A DNA stretch of 41,389 nucleotides from UMGS1474 sp050946775 (GTDB lineage Bacteria > Bacillota > Clostridia > Oscillospirales > Acutalibacteraceae): assembly GCA_050946775.1 (NCBI GenBank), contig JBMNVL010000002.1:1-41389 (forward strand), given 5' to 3'. Made by a program: the position numbers and the translations under genes. The notes below the pieces were generated by a model. That model was not told the DNA's origin, did no database searches, and worked only from the letters and a program-made list of their open reading frames with translations. This document shows positions 15,354-24,654 of this stretch, piece by piece. Position 1 is the first letter of the stretch, and each line of letters opens with the position of its first letter.

Positions 15354-15935
15354 TTACCGAAAGAATTTGCGGCCGTTGTATACGTACTGCATGCCGGAGA
15401 TCACCGTCAGCAACGTGGCGATCCACAGCAGCGCCGTGCCCACGTACGGCGGCACGGTAAAGGCCAGTTCGGGCCATCCCGCCCCGGCCAGCACGGTGGT
15501 GCGCCAGGTGGAAAATTCCAGCGCCGCCACGGTGAACAAAATGGCGATATACTGCGCCACCGTTTTGAGCTTGCCCGAAAAACTGGCGGCGATGACCGTC
15601 CCCTCCTTGGCGGCGATCAGCCGCACCGAGGTGACCATGAATTCCCGCGTCAGGATCAGCATGACCGCCCACACGTCCAGCCAGCCCAGCTTGAGCAGCA
15701 CAAGAAACGCGGCGGTGGTCAGCATCTTGTCGGCCAGCGGATCGAGAAATTTGCCCATGTTGGTGACCAGCTTGTGCTTGCGGGCCAGATGCCCGTCCAG
15801 CCAGTCGGTAAAGGCGGCCAGTCCGAAGACGACGTCGGCCGCCAGATAGTGGAAGGGAAACTCCCACAGCATCAACACCAAAAACAGCGGCGCCAGGATC
15901 ACCCGCGCCACCGTCAGCTTGTTGGCGACGTTCAT
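15354..15935 (-). CDS. pgsA: CDP-diacylglycerol-glycerol-3-phosphate 3-phosphatidyltransferase
   Basis: Makes phosphatidylglycerophosphate from CDP-diacylglycerol and glycerol 3-phosphate, the committed step to phosphatidylglycerol, in the membrane. The 193-residue protein has the full CDP-alcohol phosphatidyltransferase motif D-G-x2-A-R-x8-G-x3-D-x3-D in DGHLARKHKLVTNMGKFLDP (residues 43-62) and the following ADK. It has about five helices. The start overlaps the rimO stop by 4 bases (ATGA), the usual rimO-pgsA coupling in Firmicutes. cysS follows after 12 bp. Confidence 0.94.
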   Translation of the reverse strand: MNVANKLTVARVILAPLFLVLMLWEFPFHYLAADVVFGLAAFTDWLDGHLARKHKLVTNMGKFLDPLADKMLTTAAFLVLLKLGWLDVWAVMLILTREFMVTSVRLIAAKEGTVIAASFSGKLKTVAQYIAILFTVAALEFSTWRTTVLAGAGWPELAFTVPPYVGTALLWIATLLTVISGMQYVYNGRKFFR

Positions 15936-17263
15936 TCTTCGACCTCCCCCATCAGATCCCAATCCAGCGCCTCGGTGATCGTCACCCGGACCATATCGCC
16001 GGGCGTCAACGCCCCTTTGGGTGCGCGGATGAATACCTTGCCGTCGATATCCGGCGCGTCGGCGGCGCCGCGGCCGAACCAGCATTCGGCGTAGCGGTCG
16101 TAGCTTTCCACCAGCACCTCCAGCGTCTGCCCGATCCGGCTTTCGTTGTACCGCGCGGCCACCAGCGCCTGCTCTTCCATCACGATATCCCGGCGGCGCT
16201 CCTTTTCCTCTTTGGGCAGCTGTCCCGGCATGGCGGCGGCCGCCGTGCCCTCTTCCGGTGAAAAGGCGAAGCAGCCCAGCCGTTCAAACCGCATATCCCG
16301 CACGAAGGCGCAAAGCCGCTCGAACTGCTCGGGCGTTTCGCCGGGGAAACCGGTCATCAAAGTGGTGCGCAGCACCACCCCGGGAACGGCGCGGCGGATC
16401 TTGCCGATCAGCGCCCGCAGGGACGCCTCGTCCCCCGGGCGGCGCATCGCCCGCAGCACCTCGCCGCTGACGTGCTGGATGGGCATATCGATATACTTGA
16501 CGATCTTCTCCTGCCGGGCGATGGTGTCCAGCAGGTCGTCGGTGATATGTTCGGGATAACAGTATAGCAAACGGATCCAGCGAATCCCGTCGATTTCGCA
16601 CAGCCGCTCGAGCAGCTCGGGCAGATGCGACCGCCCGTCGAGATCCTGCCCGTACAGGGTGACGTCCTGCGCCACCAGCACCAGCTCCTTCACCCCGGCG
16701 GCCGCCAGGGTGCGCGCCTCGTCAACCAGCCCGTCCATATCCCGGCTGCGCAGCGGCCCGCGGATGGCGGGGATGGCGCAGTAGGCGCAGCGATTGGAGC
16801 AGCCGTCGCCGATGCGCAGATAGGCGAAAAAGGAAGGGGTGGTCAGCACCCGGTCGCCGTCCAGCGGCCAGCATCCACGGTCGGGAAAGCGCACCACCGG
16901 CGCGCCGTCCAGAACGGTCTTCACCGCCTGCACGATGTCGCCGTTGGCGCCAAGGCCCAATACCCCGTCGCATTCGGGCAGCTCGTCGGCCAGCTCCTGC
17001 TGATACCGCTGCGCCAGACACCCGGTGACGATGATCCGCTGAATACGCCCCTCTTTTTTGAGTTGGGCGAATTCGAGGATCTGGTCGATGGATTCCTTTT
17101 TGGCGTCCTCGATAAACCCGCAGGTGTTGATGATCACCACGTCGGCCAGGGCGGGATCGGCCTGCAGCGGATAGCCGGCGTGTTCCAGCCGCGCCAGCAT
17201 CAGTTCCGCGTCCATTTGATTTTTGGGGCATCCCAGGGACACCATCCCCACCGAATAGGCCAT
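15932..17263 (-). CDS. rimO: Ribosomal protein S12 methylthiotransferase
   Basis: Radical-SAM enzyme that adds a methylthio group to the conserved aspartate of ribosomal protein S12. It has 443 residues. The N-terminal MTTase domain carries cluster ligands Cys12, Cys48 and Cys82. The radical-SAM domain has CSNRCAYC with Cys155, Cys159 and Cys162. A C-terminal TRAM domain covers about 375-440. The motif GCPKNQMD at the N-terminus separates it from MiaB and MtaB. It starts 3 bases after the recX stop and overlaps pgsA by 4 bases, so it is in the middle of the recA block. Confidence 0.95.
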   Translation of the reverse strand: MAYSVGMVSLGCPKNQMDAELMLARLEHAGYPLQADPALADVVIINTCGFIEDAKKESIDQILEFAQLKKEGRIQRIIVTGCLAQRYQQELADELPECDGVLGLGANGDIVQAVKTVLDGAPVVRFPDRGCWPLDGDRVLTTPSFFAYLRIGDGCSNRCAYCAIPAIRGPLRSRDMDGLVDEARTLAAAGVKELVLVAQDVTLYGQDLDGRSHLPELLERLCEIDGIRWIRLLYCYPEHITDDLLDTIARQEKIVKYIDMPIQHVSGEVLRAMRRPGDEASLRALIGKIRRAVPGVVLRTTLMTGFPGETPEQFERLCAFVRDMRFERLGCFAFSPEEGTAAAAMPGQLPKEEKERRRDIVMEEQALVAARYNESRIGQTLEVLVESYDRYAECWFGRGAADAPDIDGKVFIRAPKGALTPGDMVRVTITEALDWDLMGEVEE

Positions 17264-17266
17264 CGT

Positions 17267-17875
17267 TCAATCCTCGTTTTCCCAGTCTTCAAAAGCCCGG
17301 CGGACGGCGTCGCGGGAAAAGCCGTAGCGCATCAGCGCCGCGGCGGCCTTGCGGCGGCCGTCCTCCGATTGCATATGATTATAATATTTTTTGCGCAGGA
17401 TTGCAAGTGCCTGTTCGCCGTCGTCGGTTTCCACCCCGGCGGCGGCCTGGCGGGCGGTTTCCCGGTCAAACCCGCGCAGGAGCAGTTCCTGCTCCACCCG
17501 GCGGCGGGAAAAATGCTTGCGGCGGACCAGCTCCGCCGCCCAACGGGCCGCCAGCGACTCGTCGTCGAGCAGCCCGAGCTCCGCCAGACGATCCACCGTT
17601 TCGCCGGCCAGATCGGCGTCGTATTCTTCCTTGAGCTTACGCAGCAATTCGCCGCGGGAACGGTCCCGCAGCGAAAGCCAGAAAAGCGCTTTATCCTTGC
17701 AGCGGTTGCGGGTGGAGAGCTCCAGCAGATCCTCCCACTGGCGCTGCGTCAAGGTGCTGTCGACCCGCCAGCCGGCGTCGTCCATCGTCCGCCGGTCGAC
17801 CTTGCCGGCCGGTTCACCGTCCAGCTCCACCTCGTAAAGCGAGCCGCGCACCCGGCGCATATCGGTGATGGTCAC
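17267..17875 (-). CDS. recX: Regulatory protein RecX
   Basis: RecX binds RecA filaments and modulates their assembly. The 202-residue protein has the family's three-helix repeat architecture: CKDKALFWLSLRDRSRGELLRKL, then LGLLDDESLAARWAAELVRRKHFSRRRVEQELLLRGF, and a C-terminal repeat ending with DAVRRAFEDW. The GTG start at 17875 lies 3 bases after the recA stop, so recA and recX are tightly coupled. It is followed by rimO after 3 bases. Confidence 0.92.
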   Translation of the reverse strand: MTITDMRRVRGSLYEVELDGEPAGKVDRRTMDDAGWRVDSTLTQRQWEDLLELSTRNRCKDKALFWLSLRDRSRGELLRKLKEEYDADLAGETVDRLAELGLLDDESLAARWAAELVRRKHFSRRRVEQELLLRGFDRETARQAAAGVETDDGEQALAILRKKYYNHMQSEDGRRKAAAALMRYGFSRDAVRRAFEDWENED

Positions 17876-17878
17876 GCC

Positions 17879-19036
<1,158 letters not shown>

Positions 19037-19091
19037 GGTGGGATCATCCTTTCCTGTCGGCGAGCGATCGCCGGATTATCGTTACAGCCCC

Positions 19092-19120
19092 ATTATACCG
19101 AATGCGCCGCCAAAAAGCAA
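19092..19120 (-). promoter_or_regulatory. Sigma-A-type promoter for recA
   Basis: Minus strand: TTGCTT (19120-19115), 17 bp, TATAAT (19097-19092). It lies in the gap between prmC and recA, so recA has its own start of transcription. Confidence 0.85.
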
Positions 19121-19138
19121 CCGTTTCGGCGAAAAAAT

Positions 19139-19152
19139 CGAACATATATTCG
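19139..19152. promoter_or_regulatory. LexA/DinR SOS box of recA
   Basis: CGAACATATATTCG: matches the Gram-positive SOS consensus with one deviation in the right arm (ATTCG for GTTCG). It is 19 bp upstream of the recA -35 box. Confidence 0.85.
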
Positions 19153-19157
19153 ATTTT

Positions 19158-20003
19158 TTACATGATTCCCACAATTACCCGCTCGATACCGGCGGCGTCG
19201 CTCACCGGATAGACGGTGGAAAACCCCGCCTGCCGCCACAGCGCCATGACGGTTTCGGCCTGTCCCAGACCGATCTCAGCCATCAGCGCGCCGCCGGGGA
19301 GCAGCTTGCGGCTCCAGCGGGAGGCGAGCACCCGGTAAAACCGGTAGCCGTCGCCGCCGTCGAGCGCCATCGGCGGCTCGCAGCGTACCTCCGGCATCAG
19401 CCCGGGCAGATCGGCGGCCGGGATATACGGCGGATTGGAGGCGATCACGTCGTAGACCGGCTCGAACCGGTCGAACGCGGTCAGCACGTCGGCTTTGACC
19501 GCCGTCAGACGGTACTGCGGATACCGCGCGGCGTTTTGCCGCAGATAAACCAGCGCCTCGTCCGACAGCTCCACCGCCGTCACCCGGGCGCCGGGGCAAA
19601 GGCTGGCGATCCCCAGACCCACGCAGCCGCTGCCGGCGCACAGATCCAGTACCGCGGGAGCCGCATTTCCTTTTTTTTGTAAAAACCGGGCCGCTTCCTC
19701 ACAAAGGGTCTCGGTGTCCGGCCGGGGGATCAGCACCCCTTCCCCTACCGTCAGGGTCAGGGACAAAAAATCCCATTCCCCCAGAAGATACTGCAGCGGA
19801 TAGCCGCTCGCCCGGCGATCGGCCGCCGCCTGTACGGCGGCCGCCCGTTCGGCGGAAAGCGGCTCGTCGCGGCAAATATCCACCCTGCCGCGGCCGATCC
19901 CGCCGATATCCTCCAGCAGGCAGCGCGCGTCAAACGCCGCGTCCGGTCGGCCGGCGGCGGTCAATTGGGCGGTGATCCGCTCCAAAAGCGCGCCGACGGT
20001 CAC
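19158..20003 (-). CDS. prmC: Release-factor glutamine methyltransferase
   Basis: Methylates the GGQ glutamine of peptide release factors using S-adenosylmethionine. It has 281 residues. An N-terminal helical domain recognises the release factor (to about 95, including GYPLQYLLGEWDF and IPRPDTETL). The methyltransferase domain has the SAM motif LDLCAGSGCVGLG and the catalytic SNPPYIPA. The start is a GTG at 20003 that overlaps the DUF1385 stop by 4 bases; an adjacent GTG at 20006 is equally possible. prfA, the usual partner, is not nearby. The DUF1385-prmC pairing is common in Clostridia. Confidence 0.93.
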   Translation of the reverse strand: MTVGALLERITAQLTAAGRPDAAFDARCLLEDIGGIGRGRVDICRDEPLSAERAAAVQAAADRRASGYPLQYLLGEWDFLSLTLTVGEGVLIPRPDTETLCEEAARFLQKKGNAAPAVLDLCAGSGCVGLGIASLCPGARVTAVELSDEALVYLRQNAARYPQYRLTAVKADVLTAFDRFEPVYDVIASNPPYIPAADLPGLMPEVRCEPPMALDGGDGYRFYRVLASRWSRKLLPGGALMAEIGLGQAETVMALWRQAGFSTVYPVSDAAGIERVIVGIM

Positions 20004-20935
20004 CACCGGTCGGCCTCGGGATCGTCGGGAATGACCGCCTTGAGCGACGCGATGGCGCATTCGATCATCCCGTCGTCGGGCTCCTTGGTGGTGATGTGCT
20101 GCATCCACATCCCGGGCTTGGATACCGCCCGGCTGAGCCAGCTGTTGCTGCGCCCGGCCCATTTGATCAGCTCGTACCCGATCCCCACCATCAGCGGGAT
20201 GGTCAAAATCTTGATCGGGGTGCGCAAAAAGGGATTGGTGACCGGGATGAAAATGGACACCACGATCCCCACCAGCAGCATCAAAATCATAAACGAGGTG
20301 CCGCACCGGGGATGAAAGCGGCTTTGCTTGCGGACGTTCTCCACCGTCAGCTCCTCGCCCGCCTCGTAGCAGAAGATGGCCTTGTGCTCGGCGCCGTGGT
20401 AGCGAAAGACCCGCTTGATGTCCTTCATCAGTGAGACGATCAGCATATACCCGATAAACAGGGCGATGCGCATCACCCCTTCAAACACGCTGCGCAGCAC
20501 CCGGTTTTCCATCGCCGGGAAGGCTTTGGTGATCAGCGAGTAGAGCCACGCCGGCAGGAAGATGAACAAAAACACCGCCAGCGCCACGCCGAGCAGGGTG
20601 CTGAGCACCATCAGCAGGCTGACGAAAACCTGCTCCGCCTTGCCCGGCTTCTTGTCGGGATCCTCTTCCTCCTCCAGTCCCGCCAGCTCGGCCGAGCGCA
20701 TCAGGCATTTGTAGCCCAGCGCCATCGACCCGATCATATTGACCACACCGCGGATCAGGGGCCATTTGGCGATGGCGACGGTCGTCTGTTTGGTGGGAAA
20801 CTCCTCCATGACGATTTTGCCGGAGGTATGGCGCACCGCCATGGCGGTCTTTTCGGGGCCGCGCATCATCACCCCCTCGATCAGCGCCTGACCGCCGATC
20901 GAGGTCTTTTTTTGAATCGGGCATTCCTGGGGCAT
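20000..20935 (-). CDS. DUF1385 family membrane protein
   Basis: A 311-residue protein of the DUF1385 (YqhQ-like) family. It begins with the conserved GGQALIEGVMMRGP (residues 14-27) and contains FRYHGAEHKAIFCYEAGEELT (about 177-197) and SRFHPRCGTSFM (about 205-216). There are four or more hydrophobic helices (about 105-135, 150-170, 215-240 and 245-262). The role is unknown; the conserved His, Glu and Cys residues suggest a catalytic or metal-binding membrane enzyme. It is followed by an overlapping prmC. It starts with an AAAGGATG ribosome site after the terminator of the two-component operon. Confidence 0.9.
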   Translation of the reverse strand: MPQECPIQKKTSIGGQALIEGVMMRGPEKTAMAVRHTSGKIVMEEFPTKQTTVAIAKWPLIRGVVNMIGSMALGYKCLMRSAELAGLEEEEDPDKKPGKAEQVFVSLLMVLSTLLGVALAVFLFIFLPAWLYSLITKAFPAMENRVLRSVFEGVMRIALFIGYMLIVSLMKDIKRVFRYHGAEHKAIFCYEAGEELTVENVRKQSRFHPRCGTSFMILMLLVGIVVSIFIPVTNPFLRTPIKILTIPLMVGIGYELIKWAGRSNSWLSRAVSKPGMWMQHITTKEPDDGMIECAIASLKAVIPDDPEADRW

Positions 20936-20953
20936 ACGGTTTCATCCTTTCTG

Positions 20954-20973
20954 AAAAAACGGGCTCGCGCCCG
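20954..20973 (-). terminator. Rho-independent terminator after the two-component operon
   Basis: Minus strand: CGGGC, 4-base loop, GCCCG, then a run of six T (plus-strand A run 20954-20959). It separates the sensor kinase gene from DUF1385-prmC. The stem is short but GC-rich. Confidence 0.7.
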
Positions 20974-20987
20974 GTCGGGTTTGCGCA

Positions 20988-22442
20988 TCACAGATCGGCG
21001 GTGGGCAGGGTGATGGTCACGGTGGTACCCACTCCCGGCTCGCTGTCGATGTCGAGCTGTCCGCCGTGGCGGCGAACGATCTCATCGGCCAGCGCCAGCC
21101 CGATCCCCGATCCGGGGCGGGCGTTGCTGGCGCGGAAAAACTTGGTTTTGACCCGCGCCAGATCCTCCGGCGCGATGCCGATGCCGCTGTCGCTGATGAC
21201 CACCTGCAGTCTGTCGCCCATATCGGCGGCCTCCACCCGGATCAAGCCGGGCGGGGTGGAATATTTGACGGCGTTATCCAGCACGTTGATGAACACCTGC
21301 CGCAGCCGGTCGGGATCGCCCAGCACCGGCGGAAGGGACTGCTCCTGCGCAACGTAGTTGAGCTCGATCCCCTCACGGGCGGCGCGGTCGCGGTAGAGAA
21401 AGACCACTTCCTCCAATTCGGCCAGCAGGTCGGTTTTTTTGAATTTCAGCGCCATATGGCCGCTTTGCATCCGGGAAAAGTCCAGCAGCTCCTCCACGAT
21501 GCCGCTGAGCCGTTCGGCCTCACGGGTGATGACGTCCAGACCCTGGGTGGTCAGCTGCGGATCGGACACCGGATCGGCCCGCAGGGTCTCGCTCCAGCCC
21601 TTGATGGCGGTCAGCGGGGTGCGCAGCTCGTGGGACACCGAGGAGATGAACTCGTTTTTCATCCGCTCGGCGTCGGCCAGCTCTCCGGCCATATAGTTGA
21701 TGGTATCGCACAGATCCCCGATCTCGTCGTCGTGGGTCTTGCGCAAGGAAGCGCTGTAATCGCCCAGCGCGATCCGCCGGGCGGTATGGGAAATGGCGGT
21801 GATCGGACGCAGCACCGAGTTGACAAACAGCCGGTTGGCCAGCAGCACCACCAGCGCCACCCCGACGCTGATGAGCATCACCGTCAAAACAGTGACGAAG
21901 ATCTGCCGGTCGACCTGCTCCAGCGAGGCGACGTACCGCATCGCCCCGATGGGATGGCCGGTGTCGTCGGTCAGCACGGTGGTGAAGGCCACCACGTTTT
22001 CCCCGGTGGAATTCACCCCGGTGTACACCCCGGTGTGATCCTCCGCCGACAGCGCCGTCTGATAATCCGGCATGGCGCCCTCGACGGGCATAAATCCGGT
22101 GGAGGACGCCAGCAGGCGCCCGCCCCGGTCGATGATCTGCAGCTCCATGGTCTCCTTTTCGGTGAACTGCTCCACCAGCTGCCGGGCGAAGGATTCCAGC
22201 CGGAAGTCCTCGATATCCTCCCGGTAGCGGTCGACCTGCCGGTTGTAGGTCGACGCCCGCAGCCGCAGCGTCGCCCGGACGCTTTGATAGGTCAGCGAAC
22301 GGGCGACCACCACGAAGGCGATATCGAAGATCAGCAGCAGCAGCGCCACCACCGCCAGCCCGTTGAGCATCCAGCGCCGGGTCAGTCCCCGGCGGGTGCG
22401 TTCCCGCTTGCCGTCCGGGCGGCGGTTCAACCGGCCTGCCAT
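20988..22442 (-). CDS. Membrane sensor histidine kinase
   Basis: A 484-residue sensor kinase. TM1 is at about 26-48 and an extracellular sensor domain lies at about 49-180. TM2 is at 182-205, followed by a HAMP linker (206-258). The dimerisation/phosphoacceptor domain has SHELRTP with His271. The ATPase domain has N-box INVLDNAVKYS (about 385-395), G1 DSGIGI (418-423) and G2 GSGIGLALADEIV (444-456). It phosphorylates the OmpR-type regulator encoded just upstream, with a 16-bp overlap. The start at 22442 places MAGRLNRR before TM1; the longer frame upstream is the regulator's shadow. The signal is unknown. The architecture resembles the PhoR/WalK/VicK group. Confidence 0.93.
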   Translation of the reverse strand: MAGRLNRRPDGKRERTRRGLTRRWMLNGLAVVALLLLIFDIAFVVVARSLTYQSVRATLRLRASTYNRQVDRYREDIEDFRLESFARQLVEQFTEKETMELQIIDRGGRLLASSTGFMPVEGAMPDYQTALSAEDHTGVYTGVNSTGENVVAFTTVLTDDTGHPIGAMRYVASLEQVDRQIFVTVLTVMLISVGVALVVLLANRLFVNSVLRPITAISHTARRIALGDYSASLRKTHDDEIGDLCDTINYMAGELADAERMKNEFISSVSHELRTPLTAIKGWSETLRADPVSDPQLTTQGLDVITREAERLSGIVEELLDFSRMQSGHMALKFKKTDLLAELEEVVFLYRDRAAREGIELNYVAQEQSLPPVLGDPDRLRQVFINVLDNAVKYSTPPGLIRVEAADMGDRLQVVISDSGIGIAPEDLARVKTKFFRASNARPGSGIGLALADEIVRRHGGQLDIDSEPGVGTTVTITLPTADL

Positions 22443-23131
22443 TTGTACCCCATCCCCCATACCGTCAGGATATGGCGGGGATCGGAGGGATCGTCCTCCA
22501 CCTTCATCCGCAGACGGCGGATGTTGACGTCGACGATCTTTTCCTCGCCGAAATAATCCTCTCCCCAAACGTGGCGCAGAATCTCCGCCCGGGAAAGGGG
22601 TTTGTCCTCGTTGGCGAAAAAGAATTCCAGGATCTGGTACTCGACCTGGGTCAGCTCCAGCGGCCGGTCGTGCTTTTTCAACGTGCGGGTACGCAGGTTG
22701 AGGGTGAATTCCCCGCTTTGCATCTCCTCGATCAAATGGCCGCGGGGCTGCTGGCGCAGGGTGCTGACCCGGCGATAAAGCGCGTCGATGCGCGCCACCA
22801 GCTCCGACGGACTGAAGGGCTTGGTCACGTAATCGTCGGCGCCCATCATCAGCCCGCTGACCTTTTCCATCTCCTGGGTGCGGGCGGTAAGCATAATGAT
22901 CCCCATGGTGGCGGATTTTTCCCGCAGCGCCCGGCAGACGGCAAAGCCGTCGATCCCCGGCAGCATCACGTCCAGCAGGGCAATGTCGATCTCGTCGGCG
23001 GCCTGCTGGTATTTTTCCAGCGCTTCCTCGCCCGATCCCGCCTCGGTCACGGTATAGCCCGAGCGCTTGAGATTGATCACGACGAATTCCCGGATCGAAA
23101 TCTCGTCTTCACATACCAAAATGTGCTTCAT
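22427..23131 (-). CDS. OmpR-family response regulator
   Basis: A 234-residue DNA-binding regulator. The receiver domain has the acidic pair CEDE (8-10), phosphoacceptor Asp54 in LLDVMLP, Thr82 and Lys104 in TKPF. The C-terminal winged-helix domain (about 135-232) has the OmpR/PhoB pattern ELTQVEYQILEFFFANEDKPLSRAEILRHVWG ... VDVNIRRLRMKVE. It overlaps the partner kinase by 16 bp and lies 13 bp downstream of a lipoprotein gene. The target genes are unknown; autoregulation of this operon is likely but not shown by sequence. Confidence 0.94.
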   Translation of the reverse strand: MKHILVCEDEISIREFVVINLKRSGYTVTEAGSGEEALEKYQQAADEIDIALLDVMLPGIDGFAVCRALREKSATMGIIMLTARTQEMEKVSGLMMGADDYVTKPFSPSELVARIDALYRRVSTLRQQPRGHLIEEMQSGEFTLNLRTRTLKKHDRPLELTQVEYQILEFFFANEDKPLSRAEILRHVWGEDYFGEEKIVDVNIRRLRMKVEDDPSDPRHILTVWGMGYKWQAG

Positions 23132-23144
23132 TCCGTCTTCTCCT

Positions 23145-24497
23145 TTATCCCCGCAGCGGCCGCAGCAGATACTGCACCTGCTCGCGATCCAGCCCGTAGG
23201 TCTCGTCGTAGGTGATCCGGTAGCGGATCCGGTTGCCGTCGGCGTCGACGATCTCCAGTGCCTCGCCCGGCTCGTCGTCCCCGTCGTCCGCGGCGCCCAC
23301 CCGGATCGTCAAAAAGGGGTGATCCGCCCGCTCCTCTTTGTAGGCGAACAGCCGCAGCAGATGGGTCGAGGAGGCGTAATCCGCCGTGACGGTACCGCCC
23401 CAGGCGTTGGCGCTCTCGTCCAGCCAGGCATCGGGCACCACCAGATAATACCGGTCGGCGGTGTTGACGATGCTGGCGAACAGCCGCTCGGCGGACTGGG
23501 TCTCGTACTGCCAGCTTTTCCACTCGGTCAGCCACATCGCGTCGGCGGTCGTCTCCTCTTCGTACCCAGGCAGCCGGGTGCAGGACGGCCACTCGACCCG
23601 GCTGTCCCGGTCGCCCGGCCCGTCGATATCCATACAGGGGATGGCGGTCTGCCGGGCGGTCAGGGAGGTGATGAAGTCGTACTCGTTGTAAAACGGAGTG
23701 CGCAGCCCGTTGCCGTCCCAGTAGATCAGCTCGGTGATGGTGGTGCCGGCGTCCTTGTATCCGTCGATATACACCCCGTGCAGTCCGTCGGCCAGCTTGC
23801 CGATGCAGTAATCGCCGAAGGAACGGATATACCCGTCGATGGGCGCCTGTCCCCGTTCGGTCAGCCCGATCTCGGTCAGGGATTTCAGCCGCACCACGGC
23901 GGTGTTCTGGGCGGTATCCAGCTGAAACAGCAGCAGATCGTCCTTGCCGGGGGTGATGAAATCGGTCACCACCAGCTTGGTGTAATACTGGTCGTCGCTG
24001 ACGGCGGTGATGGTCTCGCCGGCCAGCGAATACACCCCCAGCTGCCGGTCGCGGCTGTTGTACAGGCTCCATCCGGCCAGCAACTCCCGGATGCCGTCGC
24101 CGTCCAGATCGCCGAAGGCGACGCCGCTGATGTCGGCGCTGAAGCCCTCCAGATCGCTGACCGACTGCCACTTGCCGTCCTGCTTGTCCAGCAGGTGGAT
24201 GTGGGTCGGTTCACCCTCTCCGGTGAACTGGTAGAAGGCGACCGCCTCCTCCTCGTCGTCGGCGTCGATGTCCTCCATCACGAAGGCGGACATATAATCC
24301 CCGTCCTGGGGGTATTTCAAAATGTATTCCCGGCTGCCGCCCGACCGGGCGATATAGCTGTCCAGCGCCGCCTGGATGGCCCGCTGTTCGCCGGTGGGAC
24401 GCGGCGCCCGCAATTGGTTGGCAACGTCGCCGATCTGGCAGCCGGAGCAAACCAGCGCCGTCGCCAGCGCCGCCGCCAGTATCCGGATCCTTTTCAC
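23145..24497 (-). CDS. Lipoprotein with FG-GAP/VCBS-like repeats
   Basis: A 450-residue exported lipoprotein. The signal peptide ends at the lipobox VCSGC, with the acylated Cys near residue 20. The body has Asp-rich calcium-binding-like segments: DIDADDEEEAV, DLDGDGIRELL and DIDGPGDRDS. These recall FG-GAP/VCBS beta-propeller repeats. The GTG start at 24497 follows AAAGGAGG after a short spacer; the ATG at 24536 lies between the promoter and that site. It is first in an operon with the response regulator and kinase, so it may be the sensory partner or target of that system. No exact family was recognised. Confidence 0.8.
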   Translation of the reverse strand: MKRIRILAAALATALVCSGCQIGDVANQLRAPRPTGEQRAIQAALDSYIARSGGSREYILKYPQDGDYMSAFVMEDIDADDEEEAVAFYQFTGEGEPTHIHLLDKQDGKWQSVSDLEGFSADISGVAFGDLDGDGIRELLAGWSLYNSRDRQLGVYSLAGETITAVSDDQYYTKLVVTDFITPGKDDLLLFQLDTAQNTAVVRLKSLTEIGLTERGQAPIDGYIRSFGDYCIGKLADGLHGVYIDGYKDAGTTITELIYWDGNGLRTPFYNEYDFITSLTARQTAIPCMDIDGPGDRDSRVEWPSCTRLPGYEEETTADAMWLTEWKSWQYETQSAERLFASIVNTADRYYLVVPDAWLDESANAWGGTVTADYASSTHLLRLFAYKEERADHPFLTIRVGAADDGDDEPGEALEIVDADGNRIRYRITYDETYGLDREQVQYLLRPLRG

Positions 24498-24551
24498 CCC
24501 GTCCGCCTCCTTTCGATCGCGCCTATACGAACCCATTTTACAGATATATTC

Positions 24552-24580
24552 ATTATAAACGCCGCGTCCGGTAAAAGCAA
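24552..24580 (-). promoter_or_regulatory. Promoter of the lipoprotein/two-component operon
   Basis: Minus strand: TTGCTT (24580-24575), 17 bp, TATAAT (24557-24552). It is back to back with the mtaB promoter. Confidence 0.82.
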
Positions 24581-24602
24581 CCCCTCAATTGTAAACAAAT
24601 CG

Positions 24603-24631
24603 TTGCTTTTCTCCCGCTTTTTTGCTATGAT
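24603..24631 (+). promoter_or_regulatory. Promoter of mtaB
   Basis: TTGCTT (24603-24608), 17 bp, TATGAT (24626-24631). The mtaB start at 24655 is 24 bp downstream. Confidence 0.8.
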
Positions 24632-24654
24632 AAGGGCATGAAAGAGGGTTGCGC

